64,000 bases of DNA from BOG-908 sp963848205 (GTDB lineage: Bacteria; Pseudomonadota; Alphaproteobacteria; Acetobacterales; Acetobacteraceae): assembly GCA_963848205.1 (NCBI GenBank), contig CAWKCV010000006.1:186001-250000 (forward strand), written 5' to 3'. The position numbers were made by a program, and so were the translations under genes. Under the pieces are notes generated by a model. It had not been told where the DNA came from. It did not search any database and saw only the letters and a program-made list of their open reading frames with translations. The first letter of the stretch is position 1, and every line of letters starts with the position of its first letter. Below, piece by piece: positions 25,123 through 32,832 of this stretch.

Positions 25123-26210
25123 GCGGGCCGGTCGCCGTCGTTCTGCCGCCGCGCGAAGGATTCGGGCCGCAAGCGGTGGGCGCGATCGGCCTCCTGGTTC
25201 ACCGATTGGCGGAAGCTGACGACGTGATCGTCGGCGAAGCTGGCCGCTTCCCTCCGTTTGCCGGCCGACGCTTCTTCGCTGCCGCCCGTCCGTTTTGGCC
25301 GCTATTCGGCCGCGCTGACCGCTACGGCGCGGGTGTGGTGCAAACTCTACGCCGGCTTCGCCCCGCGCTGGTGGAGGTGCACAACCGGCCTGGCATCGCC
25401 GCCCGCGTGGCGCGCGCCCTCCCCCACACGCCGACAATGCTGTTCGTGCACAACGATCCGCAGGCCATGCGGGGTGCCAAAGCACCTGCCGAGCGCGCTG
25501 GCCTGCTACGGAGGATGCGCATCGTGTGCGTCTCCGAGTATCTGGCGCGCCGGTTCATGGAAAAGGTGGATTCCGGCGCCGAGCCTGCCTGGGTCTTACC
25601 GAACGCGCTCGATCTGTCGGCACTGCCCGCGCGCTTGCCGGCCGATGCGCGCGAGAAGACCATCCTGTTTGCCGGCCGGACCGTGGCCGACAAAGGTGCG
25701 GACGCCTTCGTGCGCGCCTGCGCCGCCGTTCTGCCCAGCCTGCCGGGCTGGCGCGCGGAGATCATCGGCGCCGATCGCTTCTGGCCAGGCAGTACGGCCA
25801 CGCCGTTCGAGCGCACGCTGGCTGAGGCGGCGGCCACCGCCGGCGTGGCACTCCGCGGATACCGCCCGCACGCGGACGTCCTGCAGGCGATGGCGCGCGC
25901 GGCCATCGTCGTGGTGCCGAGCCGATGGGCCGAGCCGTTCGGCCTGACCGCTCTGGAGGCGATGGCGAGCGGCGCGGCATTGGTCTGCAGCCGGCGCGGT
26001 GGCCTGCCCGAAGTGGCTGGAGAGGCCGCCTTCTATGCCGACCCGGACGAGGCCGGGGCGCTGGAAGCGGCCATTTTGGCGCTGGCGGGGGATGCTGCGC
26101 TGCTGGGTTGGCATGCTTCGCGGGGGCTGGTGCGGGCTGGGCTGTTCGATGCGACGAGAGCGCGGGCGCGGTTAGGTGAGTTGCGGGCGGCGGTGATTCG
26201 CACCAGGTAA
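25086..26210 (+). CDS. Family 4 glycosyltransferase (GT-B fold)
   Basis: About 374 residues. The N-terminal Rossmann half begins VAVVLPPREGFGPQAVGAIGLLV; ALVEVHNRPGIA and MLFVHNDPQAMRG follow. The C-terminal half has VLPNALDL, KTILFAGRTVADKG, and the donor-site signature RWAEPFGLTALEAMASGAALVCSRRGGLPEV, with two Glu as in GT4 enzymes. Product unknown; LPS or another surface glycan is likely. The start is unclear: GTG 25086 overlaps the GST gene by 37 bp; an in-frame ATC at 25116 stands 5 nt after GAGGAG; GTG 25176 would cut into the first beta-strand region. Confidence 0.85.
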   Translation: MEPGKIRGACILGGPVAVVLPPREGFGPQAVGAIGLLVHRLAEADDVIVGEAGRFPPFAGRRFFAAARPFWPLFGRADRYGAGVVQTLRRLRPALVEVHNRPGIAARVARALPHTPTMLFVHNDPQAMRGAKAPAERAGLLRRMRIVCVSEYLARRFMEKVDSGAEPAWVLPNALDLSALPARLPADAREKTILFAGRTVADKGADAFVRACAAVLPSLPGWRAEIIGADRFWPGSTATPFERTLAEAAATAGVALRGYRPHADVLQAMARAAIVVVPSRWAEPFGLTALEAMASGAALVCSRRGGLPEVAGEAAFYADPDEAGALEAAILALAGDAALLGWHASRGLVRAGLFDATRARARLGELRAAVIRTR

Positions 26211-26250
26211 GGCAGGCTTCTTTTGTGAGAAAGAGGCAAAAGACTTTTGC
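26208..26250 (+). repeat. Dispersed repeat variant, A orientation, at the GT4 stop
   Basis: It overlaps the TAA of the glycosyltransferase gene. The stem is weaker (CTTCTTTTGTGAGAAAGAGG), while the trailing CAAAAGACTTTTG is kept. Confidence 0.65.
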
Positions 26251-26310
26251 TCCTGCGCATCTGAGTTGTCGGCGCCACGTGACGGAGCGAATTCGGTTTT
26301 GGAGTTTCCT

Positions 26311-27279
26311 ATGCAAGACACCCGCACGCCTGTGACCGTGCTGACCGGCTTCCTCGGTGCCGGCAAGACCACCCTGCTGAACCGCATTCTCACTCAGGAA
26401 CACGGCCGCAAATATGCTGTCGTGATCAATGAGTTCGGCGAGCTTGGCGTGGATAACGACCTCGTGGTGGATGCCGACGAGGAAGTGTTCGAGATGAACA
26501 ACGGCTGCATCTGCTGCACCGTGCGTGGCGACCTGATCCGCATTGTGAATGGGTTGATGAGGCGCGCGAAAAAGTTCGACGGCATCATCATCGAGACAAC
26601 GGGGTTGGCCAATCCCGCGCCGGTAGCACAGACGTTCTTCGTCGATGAGGGCGTGAAAGCCAAGGCGCGGCTGGATGCGATCGTGACGGTCGTGGACGCG
26701 AAGAACCTGCCCGCACGCCTGCAGGACAGCACCGAGGCCGCTGCGCAAATCGCGTTCGCCGATGTGATTGTGCTGAACAAGCTCGATCTGGTCAGTGCCG
26801 ACGAGCTGGCCGATGTCGAACGCCGCATACGCGAGATCAACCGGTTCGCCCGCATCCATCACGCGACGCGCAGCGATGTTGCCGTGACAGAGATACTCGA
26901 TATCGGTGCATTCGATCTCTCGCGCATTCTGGACTTCGATCCGGATTTTCTCGAAGTTGATTCGCACGGCCATAGCGAGGGCGTGAACAGCGTGAGTTTC
27001 GAAGTCTCGCGCGAGATCGATCCGCATCGGTTCCAGCAATGGATTGGCACATTGCTGCAAGAGAAAGGACAGGACCTGCTGCGCACCAAAGGCATTCTCG
27101 CCTATCCCGGCGAGGCGCGCAGGTTTGCGTTCCAGGCTGTACACATGATTGCCGACGGCGACTTCATCGGCCCGTTCCCGGACGGTGCGCCGCGGCACTC
27201 GCGCCTGGTGTTCATCGGCCGCGATCTCAACCGCCCGCAACTGCGACGCGGCTTCGAAGCGTGTCAGGTTGCAGCGTGA
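26311..27279 (+). CDS. CobW/COG0523-family GTPase (putative zinc metallochaperone)
   Basis: 322 residues from ATG 26311 (GGAG 7 nt upstream). Walker A is GFLGAGKTT; the metal-binding CXCC motif is in NNGCICCTVRGDL; Walker B/switch is IIIETTGLANPAPVA; the NKxD guanine motif is NKLD. The C-terminal CobW_C domain (about 225-320) ends LVFIGRDLNRPQL. Members deliver metal, often zinc, to client enzymes under starvation; no zinc-regulator site was recognised upstream. It overlaps the next WD40 gene by GTGA, suggesting the two work together. Confidence 0.92.
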   Translation: MQDTRTPVTVLTGFLGAGKTTLLNRILTQEHGRKYAVVINEFGELGVDNDLVVDADEEVFEMNNGCICCTVRGDLIRIVNGLMRRAKKFDGIIIETTGLANPAPVAQTFFVDEGVKAKARLDAIVTVVDAKNLPARLQDSTEAAAQIAFADVIVLNKLDLVSADELADVERRIREINRFARIHHATRSDVAVTEILDIGAFDLSRILDFDPDFLEVDSHGHSEGVNSVSFEVSREIDPHRFQQWIGTLLQEKGQDLLRTKGILAYPGEARRFAFQAVHMIADGDFIGPFPDGAPRHSRLVFIGRDLNRPQLRRGFEACQVAA

Positions 27280-28313
27280 GCGAAACCGCGCCCTATCTGC
27301 TCGATACGCGCGGCATCTCGCGTGAGTTGGGCGCGTTCGTGGTGGCCTGCACGTTCGACCGTTCCGGCAAACAGGCAGCCTTTGGCCTGGGCGATGGCAC
27401 GCTACGCCTCGTGACCCTTGCAGAGCCGAACATGTGGGATACGCAGCAGGTACATGACGGCGCGGTGCTCGCGCTCTACCCGCATGCAGGTCCATCGGGC
27501 TTCATCAGCGGCGGCGATGACGGTGCGCTGACACTCACGCTTTCCGCAGTGGACGGCAGGGTTCTTGCAAACTTCGGCGGCAAGTGGGTGGATCAGGTCG
27601 CTACTCACTGGGACGGAAGAACGGGCGTGATTGCATGTGCGGCCGGCAAGCTCGTGCATCTGCTCACGCCATCGGGCGAAAAGCTGAAAGCGCTGGAACA
27701 CCCGACAACGGTGACCGGCATCGCGTTCGATGCCCGCGGCAAGCGTATCGCCGCCTCGCATTACAATGGTGCGTCGTTGTGGTTCGTGAACTCGTCGTCC
27801 GCAGCACCACGCAGGTTGGAGTGGAAAGGCAGCCATACAGGCATTGCAATGCATCCAGCTGCGGAAGCGGTCGTCAGCGCCATGCAGGAAAATGCACTGC
27901 ACGGGTGGCGTCTGCCGGACGGGCATGACATGCGCATGAGTGGATATCCGGCCAAACCGGAGTCGCTCGCCTTCACTCGCAATGGCAAATATCTCGCCAG
28001 CTCCGGCGCCGATGCGGTTGTTCTCTGGCCATTTTTCGGCGGCGGCCCGATGGGAAAGCCGCCGCTGGAACTGGCACAGATCCAAGACAATATCTGCACA
28101 CGCGTGGCCTGCCATCCGATCGATGACGTGGTAGCCGCAGGTTACACGGACGGCACCGTGCTGATTGCCGAAATCGCCACAAAACGCGTTTTGCGCGTGG
28201 CGCCGGCAGCACATGGGGCGGTTTCTGCGCTGGCTTGGAACCCTACGGGGGGATGGTTGGCATTTGGGACTGAGAGTGGGTTCGCGGGCGTGATCGATTT
28301 TAGCGGGAGGTGA
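27276..28313 (+). CDS. WD40-repeat protein coupled to the CobW GTPase
   Basis: 345 residues from GTG 27276, overlapping the cobW-like stop codon (GTGA). It contains about seven WD40-like blades (for example VVACTFDRSGKQAAFGLGDGTLRLV, VTGIAFDARGKRIAASHYNGASLWF, PESLAFTRNGKYLASSGADAVVLW and a C-terminal VSALAWNPTGGWLAFGTESG). No signal peptide, so probably a cytosolic seven-bladed scaffold. Translational coupling with the GTPase suggests an adaptor or client in metal delivery; this is inference. An A-oriented repeat starts at its stop codon. Confidence 0.85.
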   Translation: MSETAPYLLDTRGISRELGAFVVACTFDRSGKQAAFGLGDGTLRLVTLAEPNMWDTQQVHDGAVLALYPHAGPSGFISGGDDGALTLTLSAVDGRVLANFGGKWVDQVATHWDGRTGVIACAAGKLVHLLTPSGEKLKALEHPTTVTGIAFDARGKRIAASHYNGASLWFVNSSSAAPRRLEWKGSHTGIAMHPAAEAVVSAMQENALHGWRLPDGHDMRMSGYPAKPESLAFTRNGKYLASSGADAVVLWPFFGGGPMGKPPLELAQIQDNICTRVACHPIDDVVAAGYTDGTVLIAEIATKRVLRVAPAAHGAVSALAWNPTGGWLAFGTESGFAGVIDFSGR

Positions 28314-28354
28314 AGCAAGCAGTCCTTTCTTGAAAAGAGGACCAAGCAACTGTT
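28313..28354 (+). repeat. Dispersed repeat, A orientation, degenerate, at the WD40 stop
   Basis: AAGCAGTCCTTTCTTGAAAAGAGGACCAAGCAACTGTTGC retains the GTCC/GGAC stem ends with a shorter, imperfect T/A tract. It lies between convergent genes. Confidence 0.75.
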
Positions 28355-28359
28355 GCTGT

Positions 28360-28974
28360 CTAGGAGGTGCTCGTTCTGAGCAAGCGAACGGTTCCGAAGT
28401 CGGCTCGGTGGTGCGCGGTGGGGCCATGTGTTTCGAGTGCTTGTCGGTGTTGGCCGGTTGCGTATCCTGCGTTGCTGTCCCAGCCATAATGCGGAAAGCG
28501 CGCGTGCAGCCGTAGCATCGCGCGGTCGCGCACGACTTTTGCGACAATCGATGCTGCCGCGATCGACAAGCACAGCGCGTCACCGCCGATGACGCAATGC
28601 ACGTGGCAGGTGAGCGGCGGCTTGCGATTGCCGTCGACCAAAGCCACATCAGGCGGCGTGCGCAATCGCCACACCGCGCGCGCCATCGCCAGCATCGCCG
28701 CATGCAGAATGTTCAGCCGCGCGATTTCCATCACCGACGCTGCCCCTATGCCGATGTCGGCGTTCGGGCAGGCGAGCAGCGCTTCATACGCGGCGCGTCG
28801 CTGCGCGGCACTGAGCTTCTTCGAATCGTCCAGGAGAACGGCCAACTCGTCGGGCACGCCGCGTGTGAACACGACGGCCGCGGCCAACACGGGGCCAGCC
28901 AACGGCCCGCGCCCCACCTCGTCCACCCCTGCAACTCTACCCTGATGCTGCGACTCGTGCGCGTAATCCGGCAT
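28360..28974 (-). CDS. rnhB: Ribonuclease HII
   Basis: 204 residues. Catalytic acidic residues sit in AGVDEVGRGPLAGPV (Asp-Glu), ALVDGNRKPP (Asp) and the ASIVAKVVRDRAM (Asp) helix; HYGWDSNAGYATGQHRQAL is the conserved C-terminal block. It nicks RNA-DNA hybrids and removes ribonucleotides from DNA. It ends in the cluster between the WD40 and fasciclin genes; no operon partner. Confidence 0.95.
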   Translation of the reverse strand: MPDYAHESQHQGRVAGVDEVGRGPLAGPVLAAAVVFTRGVPDELAVLLDDSKKLSAAQRRAAYEALLACPNADIGIGAASVMEIARLNILHAAMLAMARAVWRLRTPPDVALVDGNRKPPLTCHVHCVIGGDALCLSIAAASIVAKVVRDRAMLRLHARFPHYGWDSNAGYATGQHRQALETHGPTAHHRADFGTVRLLRTSTS

Positions 28975-29121
28975 TCGCTAGCCATAGCGGATTGCGGAGC
29001 CGCGCGCACGGTATCTGCAGGCGGCGGCAAAAAAGCTTGCCGTATTTGCATCCGCAATGCCTCAGTCAGACGAGAAGGATCGATGCCCACGCGGGGCACA
29101 CCCCGGTAAGGATCGTCTCCG

Positions 29122-29676
29122 ATGAATTTCAAGAATGCGGCTTTTGCCGCGATGTTCGCGCTTGTCTCAGGCCCAGCAATGGCCGAGGCGACCATCATGG
29201 TTGGCGGCGCGGCAATGTATCCGTCGAGAACCATTGTCGCCAATGCGGTCGAGTCGAAGGACCACACGACACTCGTCGCCGCCGTCAAGGCTGCAGGCCT
29301 GGTTGATACTCTGAGCGGCGCTGGTCCGTTCACTGTGTTCGCGCCTACCAACGAGGCGTTTGCCGCGTTGCCCGCAGGCACAGTGGACACGCTGCTGAAG
29401 CCGCAGAACAAGGCCAAGCTCGTTGCGGTTCTGACCTATCACGTCGTGCCTGGCGATCTGACGGCCAAGAAGCTGGCTTCGATGATCAAGACCGGCGGTG
29501 GCACAGCCGTGCTCACCACCGTGCAAGGCGGCAAGCTGACGGTTGCGATGAACGGCCCACATAATCTGACGGTGACCGACGCAAGCGGCGATGTTGCCGA
29601 TGTGGCGATACAGGACGTCAAGCAGTCGAACGGAGCGATCTACGTCATCGACAAGGTCCTGCTGCCGGCCTCTTGA
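29122..29676 (+). CDS. Secreted fasciclin (FAS1) domain protein
   Basis: 184 residues with a signal peptide (AAFAAMFALVSGPAMA). A single FAS1 domain spans about 40-184: VAAVKAAGLVDTLSGAGPFTVFAPTNEAFAALP, VLTYHVVPGDLTA, and the C-terminal SNGAIYVIDKVLLP. FAS1 proteins are periplasmic or surface adhesion/interaction modules. AAGGA lies about 9 nt before the ATG. A strong terminator follows. Confidence 0.93.
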   Translation: MNFKNAAFAAMFALVSGPAMAEATIMVGGAAMYPSRTIVANAVESKDHTTLVAAVKAAGLVDTLSGAGPFTVFAPTNEAFAALPAGTVDTLLKPQNKAKLVAVLTYHVVPGDLTAKKLASMIKTGGGTAVLTTVQGGKLTVAMNGPHNLTVTDASGDVADVAIQDVKQSNGAIYVIDKVLLPAS

Positions 29677-29684
29677 CAGTAGCA

Positions 29685-29716
29685 GCCCCGCTGCAGCCTG
29701 CTTGCGGCAGCGGGGC
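29685..29716 (+). terminator. Hairpin terminator between the fasciclin and ppk2 genes
   Basis: GCCCCGCTGC (29685-29694) pairs perfectly with GCAGCGGGGC (29707-29716); the following ATAGTTCCTTTGTTTT is U-rich. It sits between convergent genes and may serve both. Confidence 0.75.
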
Positions 29717-29748
29717 ATAGTTCCTTTGTTTTGGGAAAACCGCCGTCT

Positions 29749-30630
29749 CTACTCAGCCTCCAGCTTTCTTCGCGCCGCAGCAAGCGCTTCTTTCTCTTTG
29801 TCAGATGCTGCCGGATAGCTGAGTTCGAGCGCTTCCAATGCCTCGATCATGGCCTCCGCGACAATCAGATGTGCGAGTGCCTTATCGTCCGCAGGCACCA
29901 CATACCACGGCGCATCCGGCGTCGCGGTTGCGGCGATCGCGTGCTCATAAGCTTCCTGATAGTCGTCCCAGAAATCTCGCTCCTTCAGATCGGCAGAACT
30001 GAACTTCCAGTTCTTGTCTGGCTTGTCCAACCGCTCCAGGAACCGGCGCTTCTGTTCTTTTCGGCTGACATGCAGGAAGATTTTCAGCACGGCAGTGCCC
30101 TGATGCGTCAGATATTCCTCGAACGAAGCTATATCGGCGAGACGATGCTTCCAAAACTTCTTGCCGCGGACACGATCAGGCAGATGCAGCCCGTCGAGGA
30201 GTTCGGGATGCACACGCGTTACGAGAACATCCTCATAATGGCTTCGATTGAAGATGGCGATGCGGCCGCGCGCCGGTGCGTGGGCATGCACGCGCCACAG
30301 GAAGCCGTGCACCAAATCCTCCGGCCCAGGCTGCTTGAATGCAGTGACGCTCACGCCTTGCGGGTTCACGCCTGTCATGACGTGCGCGATCGTGCCGTCT
30401 TTCCCCGCAGCATCCATCGCCTGCAGAACCATCAGCAGAGACCAGCGGTCTTCCGCAAAAAGGAGATCCTGCAGTTCCGACAGACGTTTGACGCCCTCGG
30501 CCAGTCTCTCATTCGTCTTGCCCGTGTCTACCAACCCTCCGCCGCGGTCGGCGGGATCGTGGTCCTTTAGACGGAACTTACGGCCGTCGGTGATGCGATA
30601 ACGGTCGAGCAGGCGTGCAGCGTGGTGCAA
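29749..30630 (-). CDS. Polyphosphate kinase 2 family protein
   Basis: 293 residues. The Walker A region LQAMDAAGKDGTIAHVMTGVNPQGV and Walker B FNRSHYEDVLVTRVH resemble class III PPK2 enzymes, which use polyphosphate to phosphorylate AMP and ADP; the lid follows (HVSRKEQKRRFLERLDKPDKNWKFS). It probably makes nucleoside di/triphosphates from polyphosphate. The only start at the conserved N-terminus is TTG 30630, one base after the TGA of the upstream SDR gene, so it is the last gene of an ohr-SDR-ppk2 operon. Confidence 0.88.
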   Translation of the reverse strand: MHHAARLLDRYRITDGRKFRLKDHDPADRGGGLVDTGKTNERLAEGVKRLSELQDLLFAEDRWSLLMVLQAMDAAGKDGTIAHVMTGVNPQGVSVTAFKQPGPEDLVHGFLWRVHAHAPARGRIAIFNRSHYEDVLVTRVHPELLDGLHLPDRVRGKKFWKHRLADIASFEEYLTHQGTAVLKIFLHVSRKEQKRRFLERLDKPDKNWKFSSADLKERDFWDDYQEAYEHAIAATATPDAPWYVVPADDKALAHLIVAEAMIEALEALELSYPAASDKEKEALAAARRKLEAE

Positions 30631-30631
30631 T

Positions 30632-31396
30632 TCAGCCGCCGCTGCGTTTGACGTTCGTGGGTCCAGCGCCTTGACACGTCGGCATCATCTCGATCCGATT
30701 TATATTGACGTGGGCAGGCAGCGATATCACCCACGAGACCGCTTCGGCGATGTCCCCGGACGTCAGCGGTTCCGTTCCCTTGTAGACCGCGGCGGCCTTC
30801 TCCTCATCGCCGCCGAACCGCACGGCGGAAAACTCCGTGCCACCACACAAGCCAGGCTCGATATCAGTCACCCTCACATTCGTCCCGACCAGATCGGCTT
30901 TCAGGTTGAGCGTGAATTGCTTCACAAACGCCTTGCTGGCGCCATACACGTGGCCGCCTGGGTAGGGGTAGGTGCCGGCAATGCTGCCGAGATTGATGAT
31001 GTGACCATGGTTGCGCTCCACCATCCCAGGCAGCAACGCGTGCGTCACGTGCAGCAATCCGGTAACGTTGGTTGCAACCATGGTGTCCCAATCGGTCAAC
31101 TTTGCCGATTGGGCAGGCGACAAGCCGAGTGCGAGGCCGGCATTGTTCACCAGAACGTCCACCACGCGCCATTGCTCGGGCAGGCTGGCGGGTAGCGTGC
31201 CAATGCTGGCCGTATCTGTAACATCCAGCGCCGTGGCCAGCACTTGGCCGGTAAATTCCGCTGCCAGCGCATCCAGCCGCTCCTGGCGGCGTCCGGTAGC
31301 GATCACGCGCCAACCATCCTGCACAAGGCGGCGGGTGATCGCTTCGCCGAACCCCGCCGTCGCGCCCGTGACGAACGCCGTTCCTCGAAAGCTCAC
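30632..31396 (-). CDS. Short-chain dehydrogenase/reductase
   Basis: 254 residues from GTG 31396. The cofactor motif is TGATAGFGEAITRRL with a following ATGRR that favours NADP(H). NNAGLALGL, the catalytic Ser of LGSIAGTYPYPGG and YGASK (Tyr, Lys) are all intact; VRVTDIEPGLCGGTEFS closes the substrate region. It resembles the YdfG/serine-3-dehydrogenase type acting on 3-hydroxy acids. The start overlaps the ohr stop codon by GTGA, indicating translational coupling. Confidence 0.92.
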   Translation of the reverse strand: MSFRGTAFVTGATAGFGEAITRRLVQDGWRVIATGRRQERLDALAAEFTGQVLATALDVTDTASIGTLPASLPEQWRVVDVLVNNAGLALGLSPAQSAKLTDWDTMVATNVTGLLHVTHALLPGMVERNHGHIINLGSIAGTYPYPGGHVYGASKAFVKQFTLNLKADLVGTNVRVTDIEPGLCGGTEFSAVRFGGDEEKAAAVYKGTEPLTSGDIAEAVSWVISLPAHVNINRIEMMPTCQGAGPTNVKRSGG

Positions 31397-31791
31397 TGAA
31401 GTTCGATCTCGACTGGCACGTTGTTGCGCGTCGCCTTGGAGTAGGGGCAAACCTCATGCGCCTTCTGCACAAGCTGCTCGGCCGTTGCGCGATCGACGCC
31501 GTCAATCCGGGGTTTCAGCTTTACGCTGAGGCTGTAATCGCTGCCGTTCACATTCAGCGTCACCTCGGCCGTCACATGCACGGCATCCGGCTTGATTTTG
31601 CCGGCACCCGCGACCGCGAGTATCGCCGAGCCGAAACATGAAGAATAGCCGGCGGCGAAAAGCTGCTCTGGATTTGTGGCATTCGGCTTCTTGGAACCCG
31701 GCATTGCCAAATCGTGGTGCAGAACGCCGTCCGAACTATCGACATGCCCTTCCCGCCCGGCTGTGGTCGTCGCAATCGCTGTGTATGCCAT
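31393..31791 (-). CDS. ohr: Organic hydroperoxide resistance protein (Ohr/OsmC family)
   Basis: 132 residues from ATG 31791 with a strong AAGGAGAG site. The two redox cysteines lie in AAGYSSCFGSAI and HEVCPYSKATRNNV, the latter a signature of Ohr rather than OsmC. It reduces organic hydroperoxides with lipoyl-type thiols. It leads an operon with an SDR and PPK2; a nearby OhrR is not evident, although an unrelated MarR is encoded far away at 1678. An ancestral role in peroxide stress from lipids is likely. Confidence 0.93.
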   Translation of the reverse strand: MAYTAIATTTAGREGHVDSSDGVLHHDLAMPGSKKPNATNPEQLFAAGYSSCFGSAILAVAGAGKIKPDAVHVTAEVTLNVNGSDYSLSVKLKPRIDGVDRATAEQLVQKAHEVCPYSKATRNNVPVEIELQ

Positions 31792-31856
31792 TGTTCTCTC
31801 TCCTTGAGCGATCGATGTTCTAGAACAGGTGCGCGCCGACAGCCAGAGAGGCGCGC

Positions 31857-32744
31857 TTACTCGTGAGGGCCGCCACCGGCGGCGCCGTCCGCGTCCAGCC
31901 GGACGGAGACCGGACAATGATCCGACAGCACACGATGCCATTCTTCGCCTGTTTCACGGAACGATTGCACACGCAAGCTGCCCGGTACGAGCCAATGCCG
32001 CGCATCGCCACCGGCAAAGATATGGTCGATGAAGGGCGCCCCGTCCCAACAAGGGTCGGCATAACCCGTTGTGGCCCGTGTCATGGGCGCGGCAGCCGCA
32101 AGAGCCGACCCGAACGGTTCATCATCGTCGAGAACCCGGTTGAAATCCCCGAGCACCAGAAATGCGGCGTGTTCGGCTTGCCTTGCTGCAACCCACCGGG
32201 AAAGCGGACTGACTTGTCGTGCCAGTAGCGTGCATGCCTGTGACGTCGACCTCAAACTGTCGGTTTGACATCCGCTTTTTAGATGCAAAACCAGCACACG
32301 CAACGTGTGACCATCCGGAAGCGCCATTGTCGCATCCAATCCGTCGCGAAGCGGATGCGCGGCATTGGGTTCCACGTCCAATGCAGTGTAGTCCGAGTGC
32401 TGCACGATGACGATCCCGTGTCGGACGGCTAGCCCTACACGCTGGACGACGGCCTGGCTGGTTGTGACAAGCTGATATTGTCTTGGATCGAATACCAGCG
32501 ATGCCGCGGCAATTCCATCTACTTCCTGGAACGCCACGATGTCGGCAGCAAGCGTGCGCGCGTAGGCTGCTAGGCGCGTGAAGTCGGCGGGATCGCGAAC
32601 GCGCACGTCGGTAGGCAGATCTGCTTCGGCGTGTGAGCGGGCGGTGAGCCAGTTGAGGTTCCAGGTGCTGACCTTGAGGGTTTCGGCAGATGCGGACGAG
32701 AGAGTAAGTAAGAGCAGAAGTTCCTTTTTGAAGAAAAGAAGCAA
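31857..32744 (-). CDS. Endonuclease/exonuclease/phosphatase-family protein, probably secreted
   Basis: About 295 residues. EEP motifs in order: STWNLNWL (Asn), AFQEVDG (catalytic Glu), LVLHLKSGC, GDFNRVLDD (Asp-Asn), and SDHCPVSV (Asp-His). A Leu-rich stretch ending SSASA looks like a signal peptide, so periplasmic nuclease or phosphodiesterase activity is likely. The N-terminus runs into a dispersed repeat (32714-32753); TTG 32744 lies inside the repeat and gives LLFFKKELLLLLTLSSASA. A CTG just after AAAAAGGA is an alternative. The start is therefore uncertain. Confidence 0.82.
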   Translation of the reverse strand: MLLFFKKELLLLLTLSSASAETLKVSTWNLNWLTARSHAEADLPTDVRVRDPADFTRLAAYARTLAADIVAFQEVDGIAAASLVFDPRQYQLVTTSQAVVQRVGLAVRHGIVIVQHSDYTALDVEPNAAHPLRDGLDATMALPDGHTLRVLVLHLKSGCQTDSLRSTSQACTLLARQVSPLSRWVAARQAEHAAFLVLGDFNRVLDDDEPFGSALAAAAPMTRATTGYADPCWDGAPFIDHIFAGGDARHWLVPGSLRVQSFRETGEEWHRVLSDHCPVSVRLDADGAAGGGPHE

Positions 32745-32753
32745 AAAGCTTTG
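32714..32753 (+). repeat. Dispersed repeat variant upstream of and inside the EEP gene start
   Basis: In the B orientation relative to the minus-strand EEP gene. On the minus strand it reads CAAAGCTTTTTGCTTCTTTTCTTCAAAAAGGAACTTCTGC, with AAGGA close to the possible start codons. Confidence 0.65.
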
Positions 32754-32795
32754 AAAAGTTGGCTTACGTATGCCCCAGCATCGATGCCAGGCTCG

Positions 32796-32832
32796 CAAGA
32801 GTTTTTTGCTTCTTCCTTTCAAAGAAGACGCC
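32796..32832 (-). repeat. Dispersed repeat variant containing the DUF2075 stop codon
   Basis: In the A orientation relative to the minus-strand DUF2075 gene; the loop TGA (32819-32821) is its stop codon. It forms a face-to-face pair with the copy at 32714, 42 bp apart. Confidence 0.65.

Noticed and set aside
27402..28703. 433-codon minus-strand open frame across the WD40 gene
   Set aside because: The WD40 protein has clear repeat periodicity on plus; the minus frame is a compositional shadow.
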